Origin: Methylobacterium oryzae
GTDB taxonomy: Bacteria; Pseudomonadota; Alphaproteobacteria; Rhizobiales; Beijerinckiaceae
Length of the DNA: 64,000 nt
Assembly (NCBI RefSeq): GCF_021398735.1
Contig: NZ_CP090349.1
Span: 3,863,001 to 3,927,000, forward strand
Reading direction: 5' to 3'
The stretch's first letter is position 1. The number at the start of each line of letters is the position of its first letter. Under the pieces are notes generated by a model, which saw only the letters and a program-made list of their open reading frames with translations, did not search any database and had not been told where the DNA came from. The translations under genes were made by a program, and so were the position numbers. Positions 54,059-63,379 of the stretch are shown piece after piece.

Positions 54059-54733
54059 ATGGATGCCCTGACCCTGATCCGCGAGAGCCTCGCGCCGCTG
54101 GCCGGCAAGCGGGTCGTCGATATCGGGTGCGGCGCCGGGACGCTCGCGCGGCGGCTGGTCGACGCGGGCGCGCGGGTCACCGGGATCGATCCCGGCGCCG
54201 CGGCGCTCGCCCGGGCGCGGGCCGCCGTGCCGGAGGCGCGCTTCGAGGCCGCGACCGGCGAGGCCCTGCCCTTCCCGGACGCCAGCTTCGACGGCGCCGT
54301 GATGCTGAATTCCCTCCACCACGTCCCGGACCCGGCGGCGGCCCTCGCCGAGGCGGCCCGCGTCCTGGCCCCGGGCGGGCTGCTCGTCGTGGTGGAGCCC
54401 CTGGCGGAGGGCAGCTTCTTCGACGCGCTGCGGCCGATCGAGGACGAGACCGCGATCCGCGCCGCCGCCCAGAACGCCATCGCGGCCGCCCTCGCCCGCG
54501 GCGCCTACACGTGCCGCCGCGACGCGACGATCGCGCGGCGCGAGCGCTTCGACTCGCTCGACGCCTTCCTCGCCCGCGTCAGCGCCGTGGACCCGGCCCG
54601 CGAGGCGACCATCCGGGACCGGCGCTCCGTTGTCGAGGAGGCCTTCCTGAAGGCCGCCGCGCGCGAGGCCGACGGGCAGTTCGGCCTCGTCCAGCCCCTG
54701 CGGATCCACGTCCTGGAGCCGGCGGCCGCCTGA
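54059..54733 (+). CDS. Class I SAM-dependent methyltransferase
   Basis: 224 residues. Motif I VVDIGCGAGTLARRL (about 20-34), acidic loop GIDPGAAAL, motif post-I (FEAATGEALPFPDASFDGAVMLNSLHHV) and APGGLLVVVEP are UbiE/Ubie11-like. The substrate is not shown by sequence: quinone, lipid and small-molecule methylases share this form. ATG 54059 is chosen; the open frame upstream is non-coding. Convergent with kdsA (5-base gap). Confidence 0.8.
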   Translation: MDALTLIRESLAPLAGKRVVDIGCGAGTLARRLVDAGARVTGIDPGAAALARARAAVPEARFEAATGEALPFPDASFDGAVMLNSLHHVPDPAAALAEAARVLAPGGLLVVVEPLAEGSFFDALRPIEDETAIRAAAQNAIAAALARGAYTCRRDATIARRERFDSLDAFLARVSAVDPAREATIRDRRSVVEEAFLKAAAREADGQFGLVQPLRIHVLEPAAA

Positions 54734-54738
54734 GCCGG

Positions 54739-55593
54739 TCAGGCGGCCCGGCGCTTGGCGAGGCGGTCGAAGGCGAGGAGTTCCTCGAGCAGGGCCGGCA
54801 TGTCCTTCAGCGCCACCATGTTGGGGCCGTCGGAGGGCGCCCGGTCGGGGTCGGGATGGGTCTCGATGAACACCCCCGCCACGCCCACCGCCACGGCGGC
54901 GCGGGCGAGGACGGCGACGAATTCCCGCTGTCCGCCGGAACTCGCCCCCTGCCCGCCGGGCTGCTGCACCGAGTGGGTGGCGTCGAACACCACCGGCGCG
55001 CCCTGCGTGACCTGCGCCATGATCGGCAGGCTGCGCATGTCCGACACCAGCGTGTTGTAGCCGAACGAGGCGCCGCGCTCGGTGACGATGACGTTGGGGT
55101 TGCCCGCCTCCGTCACCTTGGCGGCGACGTGCTTCATGTCCCAGGGCGCCAGGAACTGGCCCTTCTTGATGTTGACCGCCCGGCCGGTCGCGGCGGCGGC
55201 CAGCAGCAGGTCGGTCTGGCGGCACAGGAAGGCGGGGATCTGGAGCACGTCCACCGCCTCGGCGGCGGGGGCGCACTGCTCGGCGGCGTGCACGTCGGTC
55301 AGCACCGGCAGCCCGAGGGTCTCGCGGATCTCGGCGAAGACCGGGAGCGCCCCGTCGAGGCCGATGCCCCGGGCGGCGCTGCCCGAGGTGCGGTTGGCCT
55401 TGTCGAAGGAGGTCTTGAACACGAGGCCGACGCCCAGACCCGCGGCCATCTCCTTGAGGGCGGCGGCGATCTCCAGGGCGTGCTGGCGCCCCTCGAGCTG
55501 GCACGGGCCGGCGATCAGCGTCAGCGGCAGATGGTTGGCGAAGCGCGCGTCGCCGACTTGGACGACGGGGCCGGGTGTCTCGATCTTCGACAT
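54739..55593 (-). CDS. kdsA: 3-deoxy-8-phosphooctulonate synthase (KDO8P synthase)
   Basis: This 284-residue enzyme condenses arabinose-5-phosphate with phosphoenolpyruvate to give KDO-8-phosphate for lipopolysaccharide. Signatures: [57 protein letters not shown] and [11 protein letters not shown]. The KdsA Cys in GPCQ identifies the metal-dependent type. Located 2 kb upstream of eno on the same strand; alphaproteobacteria often keep kdsA near eno. Confidence 0.95.
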   Translation of the reverse strand: MSKIETPGPVVQVGDARFANHLPLTLIAGPCQLEGRQHALEIAAALKEMAAGLGVGLVFKTSFDKANRTSGSAARGIGLDGALPVFAEIRETLGLPVLTDVHAAEQCAPAAEAVDVLQIPAFLCRQTDLLLAAAATGRAVNIKKGQFLAPWDMKHVAAKVTEAGNPNVIVTERGASFGYNTLVSDMRSLPIMAQVTQGAPVVFDATHSVQQPGGQGASSGGQREFVAVLARAAVAVGVAGVFIETHPDPDRAPSDGPNMVALKDMPALLEELLAFDRLAKRRAA

Positions 55594-55603
55594 GCCGGCC
55601 GGT

Positions 55604-56092
55604 CTAGCCCGCGCGGCGGATCCGCGAAAGCCCGGGCCGGGGCGCGACCCGACAGACCGTGCGGTCGTCTCGGAGGGCGTCCGCGCGCGGGCCGGTCTCG
55701 CACAGCATCAGGATCCGGCCGGCGCCACCCCGGCGCGGGGCATCGGCCAGCAGGCTGGCCTGGTGGAGGTTGAGCGCCAGCACCTCGACCGCGGCGGCGT
55801 CCGCCCCGGCGAGCGCCTGCGCGGCGCGGCCGATCAGGACGAAGTAGGCCGGCGCCGGCTCGCGCTCGCGGGAGGCCACGGTGATCCGAGCGGGGGCGCG
55901 ACAATCGAGGCTCAGCCGCTCGGCATCCTGCGCCCGGAACACCGCGACGGGGCCGGCCCGGCCGGCCAGGGAGGCGCCGGTGGTGCGGATCACCCGCGCG
56001 GCGAGGACGTCGCAGGCATCCGCCGCCCGGGCCGGGGCCGGCCCGAGGAGGAGCGCGCCGGCGAGGGCGGTCAGGGTGGTGAGGCGCAGCAT
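55604..56092 (-). CDS. Small exported protein of unknown function
   Basis: This 162-residue protein has a signal peptide ([23 protein letters not shown]). The mature part has four cysteines (two probable disulfides) and a domain with beta strands ([22 protein letters not shown]). It is not recognised. Start ATG 56092. It ends 11 bases before the kdsA start and is likely cotranscribed. Confidence 0.65.
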   Translation of the reverse strand: MLRLTTLTALAGALLLGPAPARAADACDVLAARVIRTTGASLAGRAGPVAVFRAQDAERLSLDCRAPARITVASREREPAPAYFVLIGRAAQALAGADAAAVEVLALNLHQASLLADAPRRGGAGRILMLCETGPRADALRDDRTVCRVAPRPGLSRIRRAG

Positions 56093-56273
56093 CGGGACAT
56101 CCGCGGCGGGAGACGGTCGCGCCCGGCATATAGCGCGCCCGGGAGATAGCGCGCCCTGCGGCGGGCGCGAAGCCGCGCCGCTCCGCGGGACGTGGACAGG
56201 GACACCCGGATGACCGATCTGAGCGGGCGGCGCGGCGCCGCACGCCGCTCGCAGATCAGGCTCCGACGCGGCC

Positions 56274-57284
56274 ATGCTCCGAACCCTCCTCGCTTCCGTC
56301 CTGCTGGCCCTGGTGCCGGCCGGGCACGCTTCCGCAGAGCCGCCCCAGCAGCCGACCTACGGGCCCGAACTCGAGGGCTTCGCCTACCCGTTCCCGGTGG
56401 AGCGGTTCCCGTTCACGTCGCAGCGCCAGCCGCTGCAGATGGCCTATCTCGACGTCCGCCCGGCGACGCCGAACGGCCGGACCGCCGTGCTCCTGCACGG
56501 CAAGAATTTCTGCGCCGCCACCTGGGAGAGCCAGATCCGGGCACTCAGCGCCGCGGGGTACCGGGTCATCGCGCCGGACCAGATCGGCTTCTGCAAGTCG
56601 AGCAAGCCGGCGGCCTACCAGTTCACCTTCCGGCAGCTCGCCGAGAACACCCGCGCGCTCCTGGAAAAGCTCGGGATCGAGCGGCCGATCCTGGTCGGCC
56701 ACTCGACGGGCGGCATGCTGGCGGCTCACTACGCCCTGCTCTACCCCAAGGCGGTGGAGCAACTCGTGCTGGTCAACCCGATCGGCCTGGAGGACTGGGC
56801 CGCCAAGGGCGTGCCGCCGACCTCGGTGGAGCAGTGGTACCAGCGCGAGCTGAAGGTGACGGCGGCCTCGATCCGGGCCTACGAGACGGCGACCTACTAT
56901 GCCGGCGCCTGGGAGCCCCGCTACGAGCCCTGGGTCACGATGCTCGCGGGCCTCAACAACGGCCCCGGCAAGGAGGCGGTCGCCTGGGACTCGGCCCTGC
57001 TCTACGACATGATCCTCACCCAGCCGGTGGTCTACCGGTTCCCGCAGATCGCGGTGCCGACGCTGCTCCTGATCGGTCAGAAGGACAACACGGCGATCGG
57101 CAAGGACCTCGCGCCGCCGGAGGTGCGGGCGAGCCTCGGCAACTATCCCGAGCTCGGCAAGGCGGCCGCCAGGGCCATCCCGGGCGCGCGGCTCGTGGAG
57201 TTCCCGGATCTCGGTCACGCGCCGCAGATGTCGGACCCGGAGGGGTTCAATGCGGCGCTGATCGCCGGGATCGCGGCGCGCTAG
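56274..57284 (+). CDS. Exported alpha/beta hydrolase
   Basis: This 336-residue protein has a signal peptide (MLRTLLASVLLALVPAGHASA). Alpha/beta hydrolase core: oxyanion strand TAVLLHGKNFCAATWE, nucleophile Ser144 in GHSTGG, Asp in LLLIGQKDNTAIG (about 267) and His in PDLGHAPQ (about 315). It is close to periplasmic epoxide hydrolase or esterase-like proteins of unclear substrate. Gene ends in a strong shared hairpin terminator. Confidence 0.87.
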   Translation: MLRTLLASVLLALVPAGHASAEPPQQPTYGPELEGFAYPFPVERFPFTSQRQPLQMAYLDVRPATPNGRTAVLLHGKNFCAATWESQIRALSAAGYRVIAPDQIGFCKSSKPAAYQFTFRQLAENTRALLEKLGIERPILVGHSTGGMLAAHYALLYPKAVEQLVLVNPIGLEDWAAKGVPPTSVEQWYQRELKVTAASIRAYETATYYAGAWEPRYEPWVTMLAGLNNGPGKEAVAWDSALLYDMILTQPVVYRFPQIAVPTLLLIGQKDNTAIGKDLAPPEVRASLGNYPELGKAAARAIPGARLVEFPDLGHAPQMSDPEGFNAALIAGIAAR

Positions 57285-57301
57285 GCGCCGCGCGCCGTCC
57301 T

Positions 57302-57340
57302 CCGTCGTCCCGGGGCGCTCGCAGCGCCCCGGGACGACGG
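57302..57340. terminator. 18-bp perfect hairpin, bidirectional terminator or repeat
   Basis: CCGTCGTCCCGGGGCGCT (57302-57319) and its exact complement (57323-57340) surround a 3-base loop. It lies between convergent genes with 17 and 20 bases to each stop. No T-run, so it may also be a repeat element; such GTCGTCCCGGGG palindromes are common in related genomes. Confidence 0.6.
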
Positions 57341-57359
57341 CGTGCCCGGCGCCTTGATC

Positions 57360-58535
57360 CTAGAAGTAGGACTTCAGCACGCCCCGGCGGCGGACGTCGA
57401 GGGTCGCGCAGTGGAACGAGCCGCCGAACGGGCCGTAGCTGAGGAACGGCGCCGGGATCGGGTCGAAGCCCCAGTCCTTCAGGGCCTTGATCAGCGTCGG
57501 CTGGCTCTGGTCGACGACGATCTTCTTCTCGGTGATCGCCAGGACGTTGATCGAGGTCCAGGGCGAGCACATCGAGATCTTGCTCATGAAGCCCTCGACC
57601 GGGTCGGGGCGCGGGGCGACCAGCACGTCCCACTTCTTGAGCACGGCCGGGAGCTTCTCGACGTCGACGTAGTCCGGGTTCACCAGAACCTTGCCGGGGG
57701 CGAGCGGCATGAACGACGAGTCGATGTGCATCGGCTGCGGGCAGCGGCTCTCGATCTCGTGGATGCGGAAGCCCGGGCCGAGGTGGCGGCGCAGCCACTC
57801 GATGCCCATCAGGTTGGTCACGTTCGAACGGGTCACGAACAGGTCGCGGCCGCAGCGGACGAAGTCGGCGGCGTCGAAGACCGGCTCGAACTCGTTGACC
57901 GTGAACTGCATGGGCTCGCCGGCCTTCAGGTTCGGCACCCGGTAATCGTAGTTGTAGAGGTCGTCGGTCAGCTGCGGGCGCGGCGCGGAGGTCCAGCGGG
58001 CGCCGGCGCGGAAGTACTCCTTGAACAGCGACCGGTAAGCGTCGCCCTCGAAGTAGCGCGAGCGCCAGCACATCGGGCTCTCGATGATCTCGTCGCCGAT
58101 GACGAGGTACGGATCGCGCGGGCAGGCGACGCAGAAGCCGCGGGAGGACCAGCGCGGCGCCTTGAACTTCTTCGAGAAGTCCACCGCGTCGGGACGGCGG
58201 ACCTTCACGCCCTCGCCGGCCAGGATGGTGATGAAGTTGTCGAGCTCGGCCTGGGCGAGCTTCTTCATGAACTTCGGATATTTCCAGCCGCTCGCCAGCC
58301 GGTAGAACGGCTGCGCGGCGCGCGGCAGGTTGAAGATCACCGTCAGGTGGTGAGTCGGGATCGTGGCGCCGTCGAGCGAGCCGACGATGACCTCCTCCAG
58401 CGGATCCCACTCGTTCCAGGCCATCACCGGCGACTGGGGAGCCGGCACGCCCGGTCCGGTTCCGTCCGGAAAGCCGCCCGCATGCGTGTCGTCGGTCACG
58501 GCCTCCAGGGCCGTGATCGGTGATTCGCGCTCCAT
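57360..58535 (-). CDS. Amidinotransferase (arginine:glycine amidinotransferase-like), candidate hopanoid-tailoring enzyme
   Basis: This 391-residue cytoplasmic enzyme is of the AGAT/StrB fold. Catalytic residues are in place: Asp231 (FVRCGRDLFVTRSNVTN), His270 (PQPMHIDSSFMPLAPGKV) and Cys376 (GGSFHCATLDVRRRG). The core has AGAT-like RDPYLVIGDEIIESPMCWRS and EYFRAGARWTSAPRP. AGAT moves the amidino group of arginine to glycine; StrB moves it to an aminocyclitol in streptomycin synthesis. It is divergent from hpnL-M-I-J-K, whose product is an aminocyclitol hopanoid, so amidination of that amine is a reasonable role. It could instead make guanidinoacetate. Confidence 0.88.
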   Translation of the reverse strand: MERESPITALEAVTDDTHAGGFPDGTGPGVPAPQSPVMAWNEWDPLEEVIVGSLDGATIPTHHLTVIFNLPRAAQPFYRLASGWKYPKFMKKLAQAELDNFITILAGEGVKVRRPDAVDFSKKFKAPRWSSRGFCVACPRDPYLVIGDEIIESPMCWRSRYFEGDAYRSLFKEYFRAGARWTSAPRPQLTDDLYNYDYRVPNLKAGEPMQFTVNEFEPVFDAADFVRCGRDLFVTRSNVTNLMGIEWLRRHLGPGFRIHEIESRCPQPMHIDSSFMPLAPGKVLVNPDYVDVEKLPAVLKKWDVLVAPRPDPVEGFMSKISMCSPWTSINVLAITEKKIVVDQSQPTLIKALKDWGFDPIPAPFLSYGPFGGSFHCATLDVRRRGVLKSYF

Positions 58536-58745
58536 GACGTGTGCCCCTTCTGCGACGTGCCGCGGCCTTCTGCGCGGGCTTCTCCGCCCCGCCGCCGCTT
58601 TGGCCCTCGGTGTGTCAAACGGGTGATAGACACCGCTAATCCGTGCTGCAACGTGACAGAAACGTTCCCGGGCCGATGGACCTATTTCTGCCGCGACCGT
58701 GACCGATTTCCCGCATCAAGCCTTACGCGAGCTTGAAAGACGACA

Positions 58746-59858
58746 ATGAAGCGCCTGACGACCTTGGCCTCGATCGCCGGTCTGTGCACGGTCGTCGGCC
58801 TGTTCATGTCCTCCGGCCTGGAGGATGTGTCGGCCGCCGTCGTGAGCGCCGGCTGGGGCGCCGCCCTGGTGGTGCTCGCGCGCTTCGTGGCCGTCGCCTG
58901 GGCGGGGCTCGGCTGGTACGTCGTGTTCCCCGCCGGCGCGACCAAGCTCGCCGACTGCATCTCGCTCCGCTTCGTCCGCGAGGGCATCAACACGCTGCTG
59001 CCCGTCGCCACCGTCGGCGGTGACTTCGTCGGCGCCCGCCTCCTGTCGAAGCGCAACGTTCCGGGCGCGCTCGCGGGCGCCAGCATGTTCGTCGACCTGA
59101 TGACCCAGGCGCTGACGCAGCTCCTGTTCACGGTGGCCGGCCTCGCCCTGCTGGTCCTGATCGCCGGCGACGGACCGATCGCCCACACGGTCGAGGGCGG
59201 GCTGGCCCTGGCGGTCCCGGCGCTCGGCGCCTTCTACCTGATCCAGCGCAAGGCCGGTCACCGCCTGATCCAGGCGCTGCTCAGCCGCTTCGCCTCCGGG
59301 CGCGAGTGGCGGGCCTTCGGCGCCATCGACCAGCTCTACGACAGCCTGCGCCGGCTCTACGGCAACCACGGTCGCTTCGCGTTGGCCCTGGTGGTCCACC
59401 TCGCCGGCTGGGTGATCGGCACGCTCGAGGTCTATGTCTGCCTGCGGTTCATGGGCTACCCGATCGACTTCGCGCAGGCGCTCATGATCGAGAGCCTCGC
59501 CCAGGCGGTGCGCGGCGCGGCCTTCGCGGTGCCCGGCGCCCTGGGCGCGCAGGAGGGCGGACTGATCGCCCTGTGCGGCCTGTTCAATATCCCGGCCGAG
59601 GCGGCGCTCGCCCTGTCGCTGGTCAAGCGCTTCGCCGATCTCGGCGTCGGGCTCCCGAGCCTCCTGCTCTGGCACCGGATCGAGTCCAGGCTCCGGTCCG
59701 AGACGCCGGAGGAAGAGGAGCGCGAGCCTGCGCCGGAGGCCGGGCGCAAGGCCAAGAGGGTCGCGCAGCCCGCCACCCTCGGCCCGTTCTACAGCTACGC
59801 TCCGCCGCGCATGGGGGCGCGGCTCGGCGACGGCGAGGAGTTGAAGAAGTGCGCCTGA
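58746..59858 (+). CDS. hpnL: Hopanoid-associated membrane protein HpnL
   Basis: This 370-residue protein is of the lysylphosphatidylglycerol synthase-TM / flippase-like family with about eight helices. Typical family segments are SLRFVREGINTLLPVATVGGDFVGARLL and RGAAFAVPGALGAQEGGLIALC. The 50-residue C-terminal tail is charged. HpnL is thought to help move hopanoids; the name rests on the order hpnL-hpnM-hpnI-hpnJ-hpnK seen here. It overlaps hpnM by ten bases. Confidence 0.87.
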   Translation: MKRLTTLASIAGLCTVVGLFMSSGLEDVSAAVVSAGWGAALVVLARFVAVAWAGLGWYVVFPAGATKLADCISLRFVREGINTLLPVATVGGDFVGARLLSKRNVPGALAGASMFVDLMTQALTQLLFTVAGLALLVLIAGDGPIAHTVEGGLALAVPALGAFYLIQRKAGHRLIQALLSRFASGREWRAFGAIDQLYDSLRRLYGNHGRFALALVVHLAGWVIGTLEVYVCLRFMGYPIDFAQALMIESLAQAVRGAAFAVPGALGAQEGGLIALCGLFNIPAEAALALSLVKRFADLGVGLPSLLLWHRIESRLRSETPEEEEREPAPEAGRKAKRVAQPATLGPFYSYAPPRMGARLGDGEELKKCA

Positions 59859-60472
59859 CCCGCCGGCTCGCGGCCGCCCTCATCGCCGCTCCCTTGGCCC
59901 TGACCCTGCTCGTCCCGGCCCCGTCACGGGCCGCGGACGATCCGGCCGTTCAGACCGTGCGCGACCTCTACGCCGCCTTCTCGGCCGCGCTGAAGGACGG
60001 GCCCGGCCCGCTGCCGGCCCGGGTCGAGGCCGTCGGCCCCGCGCTCGACAAGGCGTTCGACTTTCCCGCCATGACCCGCATCGCGGTGGGCTCGAAATGG
60101 TCGAGCTTCACCCCGGAGCAGCAGGCGGCGGTCATCGACGCCTTCAAGCGCAGCCTGACCGTCACCTACGCGAACCGGCTGGCACGCGCCGCCGGCGGCA
60201 AGTTCGACGTGACCCCGAAGGTCGAGGAGCGGGGCGCCCAGCGCGTGGTGCCGACCCGCGTCACCGCCGCGGACGGCGACGATTCCGCCGTGGACTTCGT
60301 CGTCAACGCCGACAACCGCATCCAGGACGTCCTGCTCAACGGCGACGTCAGCGAGATCGCTGCGCAGCGGAACGCCCTGTCGGCGCCGCTGAAGTCCGGG
60401 GGCGCCGACGGCGTCGTGAAGTTCCTCCGGGCGCGGGCCGACGGCATGCTCGCGGCCAAGCCGACGCCCTGA
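59849..60472 (+). CDS. hpnM: Hopanoid-associated periplasmic protein HpnM (MlaC family)
   Basis: This 207-residue exported protein from a GTG start (10-base overlap with hpnL) has a signal peptide (LAAALIAAPLALTLLVPAPS) cleaved near SRA-AD. The body is a Ttg2D/MlaC fold (FDFPAMTRIAVGSKWSSFTPEQ, YANRLARAAGGKFDVTPK, DFVVNADNRIQDVLLNG). MlaC relatives shuttle lipids between membranes, so HpnM is expected to carry hopanoids. Second gene in the cluster. Confidence 0.9.
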   Translation: MRLTRRLAAALIAAPLALTLLVPAPSRAADDPAVQTVRDLYAAFSAALKDGPGPLPARVEAVGPALDKAFDFPAMTRIAVGSKWSSFTPEQQAAVIDAFKRSLTVTYANRLARAAGGKFDVTPKVEERGAQRVVPTRVTAADGDDSAVDFVVNADNRIQDVLLNGDVSEIAAQRNALSAPLKSGGADGVVKFLRARADGMLAAKPTP

Positions 60473-60558
60473 GCGGCGCCGGCGCCTGCGCCGACCTGAA
60501 CCGGCCGTTCGCGGCCATCGCCGCCTCGGCGGCCGGACGATCGCACGGATCCGACCGG

Positions 60559-61767
60559 ATGGATGTCTCCTCCCTGGCGCTGCTCGGCCTCTCGTGGCTC
60601 TCGCTGCTCTGCCTGATCCTGGCGGCGGCGGGCTGCGTCTACGGGCTGGCCGCCGCCATGTGCGCGGGCCGCTACGCGGGCCGCCGCCCGCCGGTGCTGC
60701 CCGCCGGCGCGACGCGGCCCTCCGTGACCGTGCTGAAGCCGCTCTGCGGCCTCGAGCCCAATCTCTACGCGAATCTCGAGACCGTGCTGCGCCAGGACTA
60801 CGCCGGGCCGGTCCAGGTCCTGTTCGGCGTCCAGAAGCCCACCGATCCCGCGATCGGCGTGGTCGAGCGCCTGCAGCAGGCCTATCCCGAGGCCCGCATC
60901 GACCTCGTGATCGACGGCCGGCAGCACGGATCGAACCGCAAGGTCTCGAACCTGATCAACATGGCCGAGGCCATCGCCCACGACGTGGTGGTGCTGGCCG
61001 ACAGCGACATGGTGGTGGGGCCCGACTACCTCGAGCGCCTCGTCGCGGAGCTGTCCCAGGACGGCGTCACCGGCGTCACCTGCCTGTACCACGGGGTCCC
61101 GGCCTTCCGGGGCCTGTACGACCAGCTCTCGACGCTCGCGATCGACACCCACTTCCTGCCCAACGTCGTGATGGGCCTGAGCCTCGGTCTGGCGAAGCCC
61201 TGCTTCGGCTCTACCGTGGCCTTCACCCGGGCGAGCCTGGAGGCGGTCGGCGGCTTCCGCACCTTCCGCAACGATCTGGCGGACGATTACGCCATCGGCG
61301 CCGCCCTGCGCGGCCTCGGCGGCCGGGTGGTGATCCCGAGCTTCACGATCGGCCACACCAGCGTCGACACCGATCTCTCCGGCCTGTGGCGGCACGAGCT
61401 GCGCTGGAACCGGACGATCCGCACCGTCGACCCGGCGGGCTACGCCGGCTCGATCGTCACCCACGCCTTCCCGCTCGCGCTGCTGGGCGCGCTCCTGCCC
61501 GGCGCCGGCACCGGCGCCCTCTGGGTCGCCGCCGCGGCGCTGGCGAGCCGCGTGCTGCTCTGCCGGCAGCTGGAGCGGGCCTTCGGCCTCGCCCCGCACC
61601 CCTACGGACTGTTGCCGATCCGCGACATCCTCTCCTTCCTGAACTTCTCCTGGGCCTTCGTGTCGGGGGCGGTGACATGGAAAGGTCACGATTATCACGT
61701 GGTTGCGGATGGCACCCTGATCCCGGACGCCGAACTCGGCCGCGATGCCGGCGCGCCGCTCCGCTGA
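60559..61767 (+). CDS. hpnI: Hopanoid glycosyltransferase HpnI
   Basis: This 402-residue membrane GT2 enzyme has an N-terminal helix (about 8-32), a GT-A domain with SVTVLKPLCGLEPNLY, the metal-binding Asp148-x-Asp150 in LADSDMVVG and HELRWNRTIR as the R/QxxRW equivalent, then C-terminal helices. It resembles ceramide glucosyltransferase. HpnI adds N-acetylglucosamine to bacteriohopanetetrol in the known pathway. It precedes hpnJ by 57 bases. Confidence 0.93.
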   Translation: MDVSSLALLGLSWLSLLCLILAAAGCVYGLAAAMCAGRYAGRRPPVLPAGATRPSVTVLKPLCGLEPNLYANLETVLRQDYAGPVQVLFGVQKPTDPAIGVVERLQQAYPEARIDLVIDGRQHGSNRKVSNLINMAEAIAHDVVVLADSDMVVGPDYLERLVAELSQDGVTGVTCLYHGVPAFRGLYDQLSTLAIDTHFLPNVVMGLSLGLAKPCFGSTVAFTRASLEAVGGFRTFRNDLADDYAIGAALRGLGGRVVIPSFTIGHTSVDTDLSGLWRHELRWNRTIRTVDPAGYAGSIVTHAFPLALLGALLPGAGTGALWVAAAALASRVLLCRQLERAFGLAPHPYGLLPIRDILSFLNFSWAFVSGAVTWKGHDYHVVADGTLIPDAELGRDAGAPLR

Positions 61768-61824
61768 ACCCGGCTCCCTCGTCCTCCGCCCCTCCCCCGG
61801 CATTGCCCTGAGGCCTTGAACCCC

Positions 61825-63258
61825 ATGCGCACGCTCTTCCTCCAGGCCCCCACCTTCGACGGTTTCGACGGCGGTGCCGGCTCCCGTTACCAGGCCAAGC
61901 GCGAGATCAAGTCGTTCTGGTACCCGACCTGGCTGGCCCAGCCGGCCGCCCTGGTGCCGAACTCGAAGCTGATCGACGCGCCACCGCACAACATCAAGCT
62001 CGCCGAGATCGTGGCCCAGGCCAACGACTTCGACCTCGTCGTGCTCCACACCTCGGTGCCGTCGTTCAAGTCCGACGTGAAGACGATCGAGGCGCTCAAG
62101 GCCGCCAACCCGAAGCTCATCGCCGGCCTGATCGGCGCCAAGGTCGCGGTCGACGCCGCCGGCGCGATGGCCCAGGCCCCGGTGGTCGATTTCTGCGCCC
62201 GCAACGAGTTCGACTTCACCGTCAAGGAGGTCGCCGACGGCGTCCCGATGTCGGAGATCAAGGGGCTGTCCTATCGCGACGCCAACGGTGTCGTGGTCCA
62301 CAACGAGGACCGCGAGATCATGACCGACATGGATCAGCTGCCCTTCGTCACCAGCGTCTACAAGCGCGACCTGGAGATGGAGAAGTACTTCATCGGGTAC
62401 CTGAAGCACCCCTACATCTCGTTCTACTCGGGCCGGGGCTGCAAGAGCCGCTGCACCTTCTGCCTCTGGCCGCAGACGGTCGGCGGCCACACCTACCGCA
62501 CCCGCTCGGTCGCCCACGTGATCGAGGAGATCAAGTACTGCCTGAAGGAGTTCCCGCAGACCAAGGAGTTCTTCTTCGACGACGACACCTTCACCGACAA
62601 CCTGCCGCGCGCGGAGGAGATCGCCCGCGAACTCGGCAAGCTCGGCGTCACGTGGTCGTGCAACGCCAAGGCGAACGTGCCGCGCGAGACCCTGAAGGTG
62701 CTCAAAGAGAACGGCCTGCGCCTGCTGCTGGTCGGCTACGAGTCCGGCAACCAGCAGATCCTGCACAACATCAAGAAGGGCATGCGGGTCGAGGTCGCCG
62801 AGAAGTTCACCAAGGATTGCCACGACCTGGGCATCGCCATCCACGGCACCTTCATCCTCGGCCTGCCGGGCGAGACGAAGGAGACGATCCAGGAGACGAT
62901 CAACTTCGCCAAGCGGATCAACCCGCACACGATCCAGGTCTCGCTGGCGGCGCCCTACCCGGGCACCTTCCTGTACAAGCAGGCGGTGGAGAACGGCTGG
63001 CTCGACATCGAGAACGCTGAGCTCGTCGACGAGAACGGCGTGCAGGTCGCGCCGCTGCACTACCCGCACCTCTCGCACACCGAGATCTTCACCTCGGTCG
63101 AGGAGTTCTACAAGAAGTTCTACTTCCGGGCGCCGAAGATCGCCTCGATCGTCAGCGAGATGGTGCGCTCGCCCGACATGATGAAGCGCCGCCTGCGCGA
63201 GGGCGTCGAGTTCTACCGCTTCCTCAAGGAGCGTCAGGGCACCGCCAAGGCGGCCTGA
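61825..63258 (+). CDS. hpnJ: Hopanoid radical-SAM enzyme HpnJ
   Basis: This 477-residue enzyme has a cobalamin-binding-like N-terminal domain (about 1-140) and a radical-SAM core with Cys206-x3-Cys210-x2-Cys213 (GRGCKSRCTFCLWPQT), ligands of the 4Fe-4S cluster. The known HpnJ role is ring contraction of hopanoid-bound glucosamine into an aminocyclopentitol, giving the cyclitol ether. Start ATG 61825; TTG 61816 is an alternative. A cluster of hairpins separates it from hpnK. Confidence 0.93.
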   Translation: MRTLFLQAPTFDGFDGGAGSRYQAKREIKSFWYPTWLAQPAALVPNSKLIDAPPHNIKLAEIVAQANDFDLVVLHTSVPSFKSDVKTIEALKAANPKLIAGLIGAKVAVDAAGAMAQAPVVDFCARNEFDFTVKEVADGVPMSEIKGLSYRDANGVVVHNEDREIMTDMDQLPFVTSVYKRDLEMEKYFIGYLKHPYISFYSGRGCKSRCTFCLWPQTVGGHTYRTRSVAHVIEEIKYCLKEFPQTKEFFFDDDTFTDNLPRAEEIARELGKLGVTWSCNAKANVPRETLKVLKENGLRLLLVGYESGNQQILHNIKKGMRVEVAEKFTKDCHDLGIAIHGTFILGLPGETKETIQETINFAKRINPHTIQVSLAAPYPGTFLYKQAVENGWLDIENAELVDENGVQVAPLHYPHLSHTEIFTSVEEFYKKFYFRAPKIASIVSEMVRSPDMMKRRLREGVEFYRFLKERQGTAKAA

Positions 63259-63269
63259 AGTCAGAGGTC

Positions 63270-63358
63270 CGGGGACTGCGGTCCCGGCGGGGAGCGGGGC
63301 AGAGCCCCGCCCCTCTTCCAGGGCTCCGCCCTGGACCCGCGAGAGGGCGAGCCCTCTC
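63270..63358. repeat. Tandem hairpin element between hpnJ and hpnK
   Basis: Consecutive stem-loops: GGGAC/GTCCC near 63272-63286, GCGGGGC/GCCCCGC (63294-63300, 63304-63310), CCAGGGC/GCCCTGG (63318-63324, 63328-63334) and GAGAGGGC/GCCCTCTC (63341-63348, 63351-63358). Only 21 bases remain before hpnK. Similar clustered palindromes are frequent in related genomes. Confidence 0.65.
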
Positions 63359-63379
63359 GACACCCGTTACGAGGTTACC

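Noticed and set aside
60166..63363. A 1065-codon open frame on the minus strand across hpnM, hpnI and hpnJ
   Set aside because: It is an antisense shadow of well-conserved genes. High GC keeps stops rare on the opposite strand, and the translation is Arg/Asp/Gly/Val-rich without any domain.
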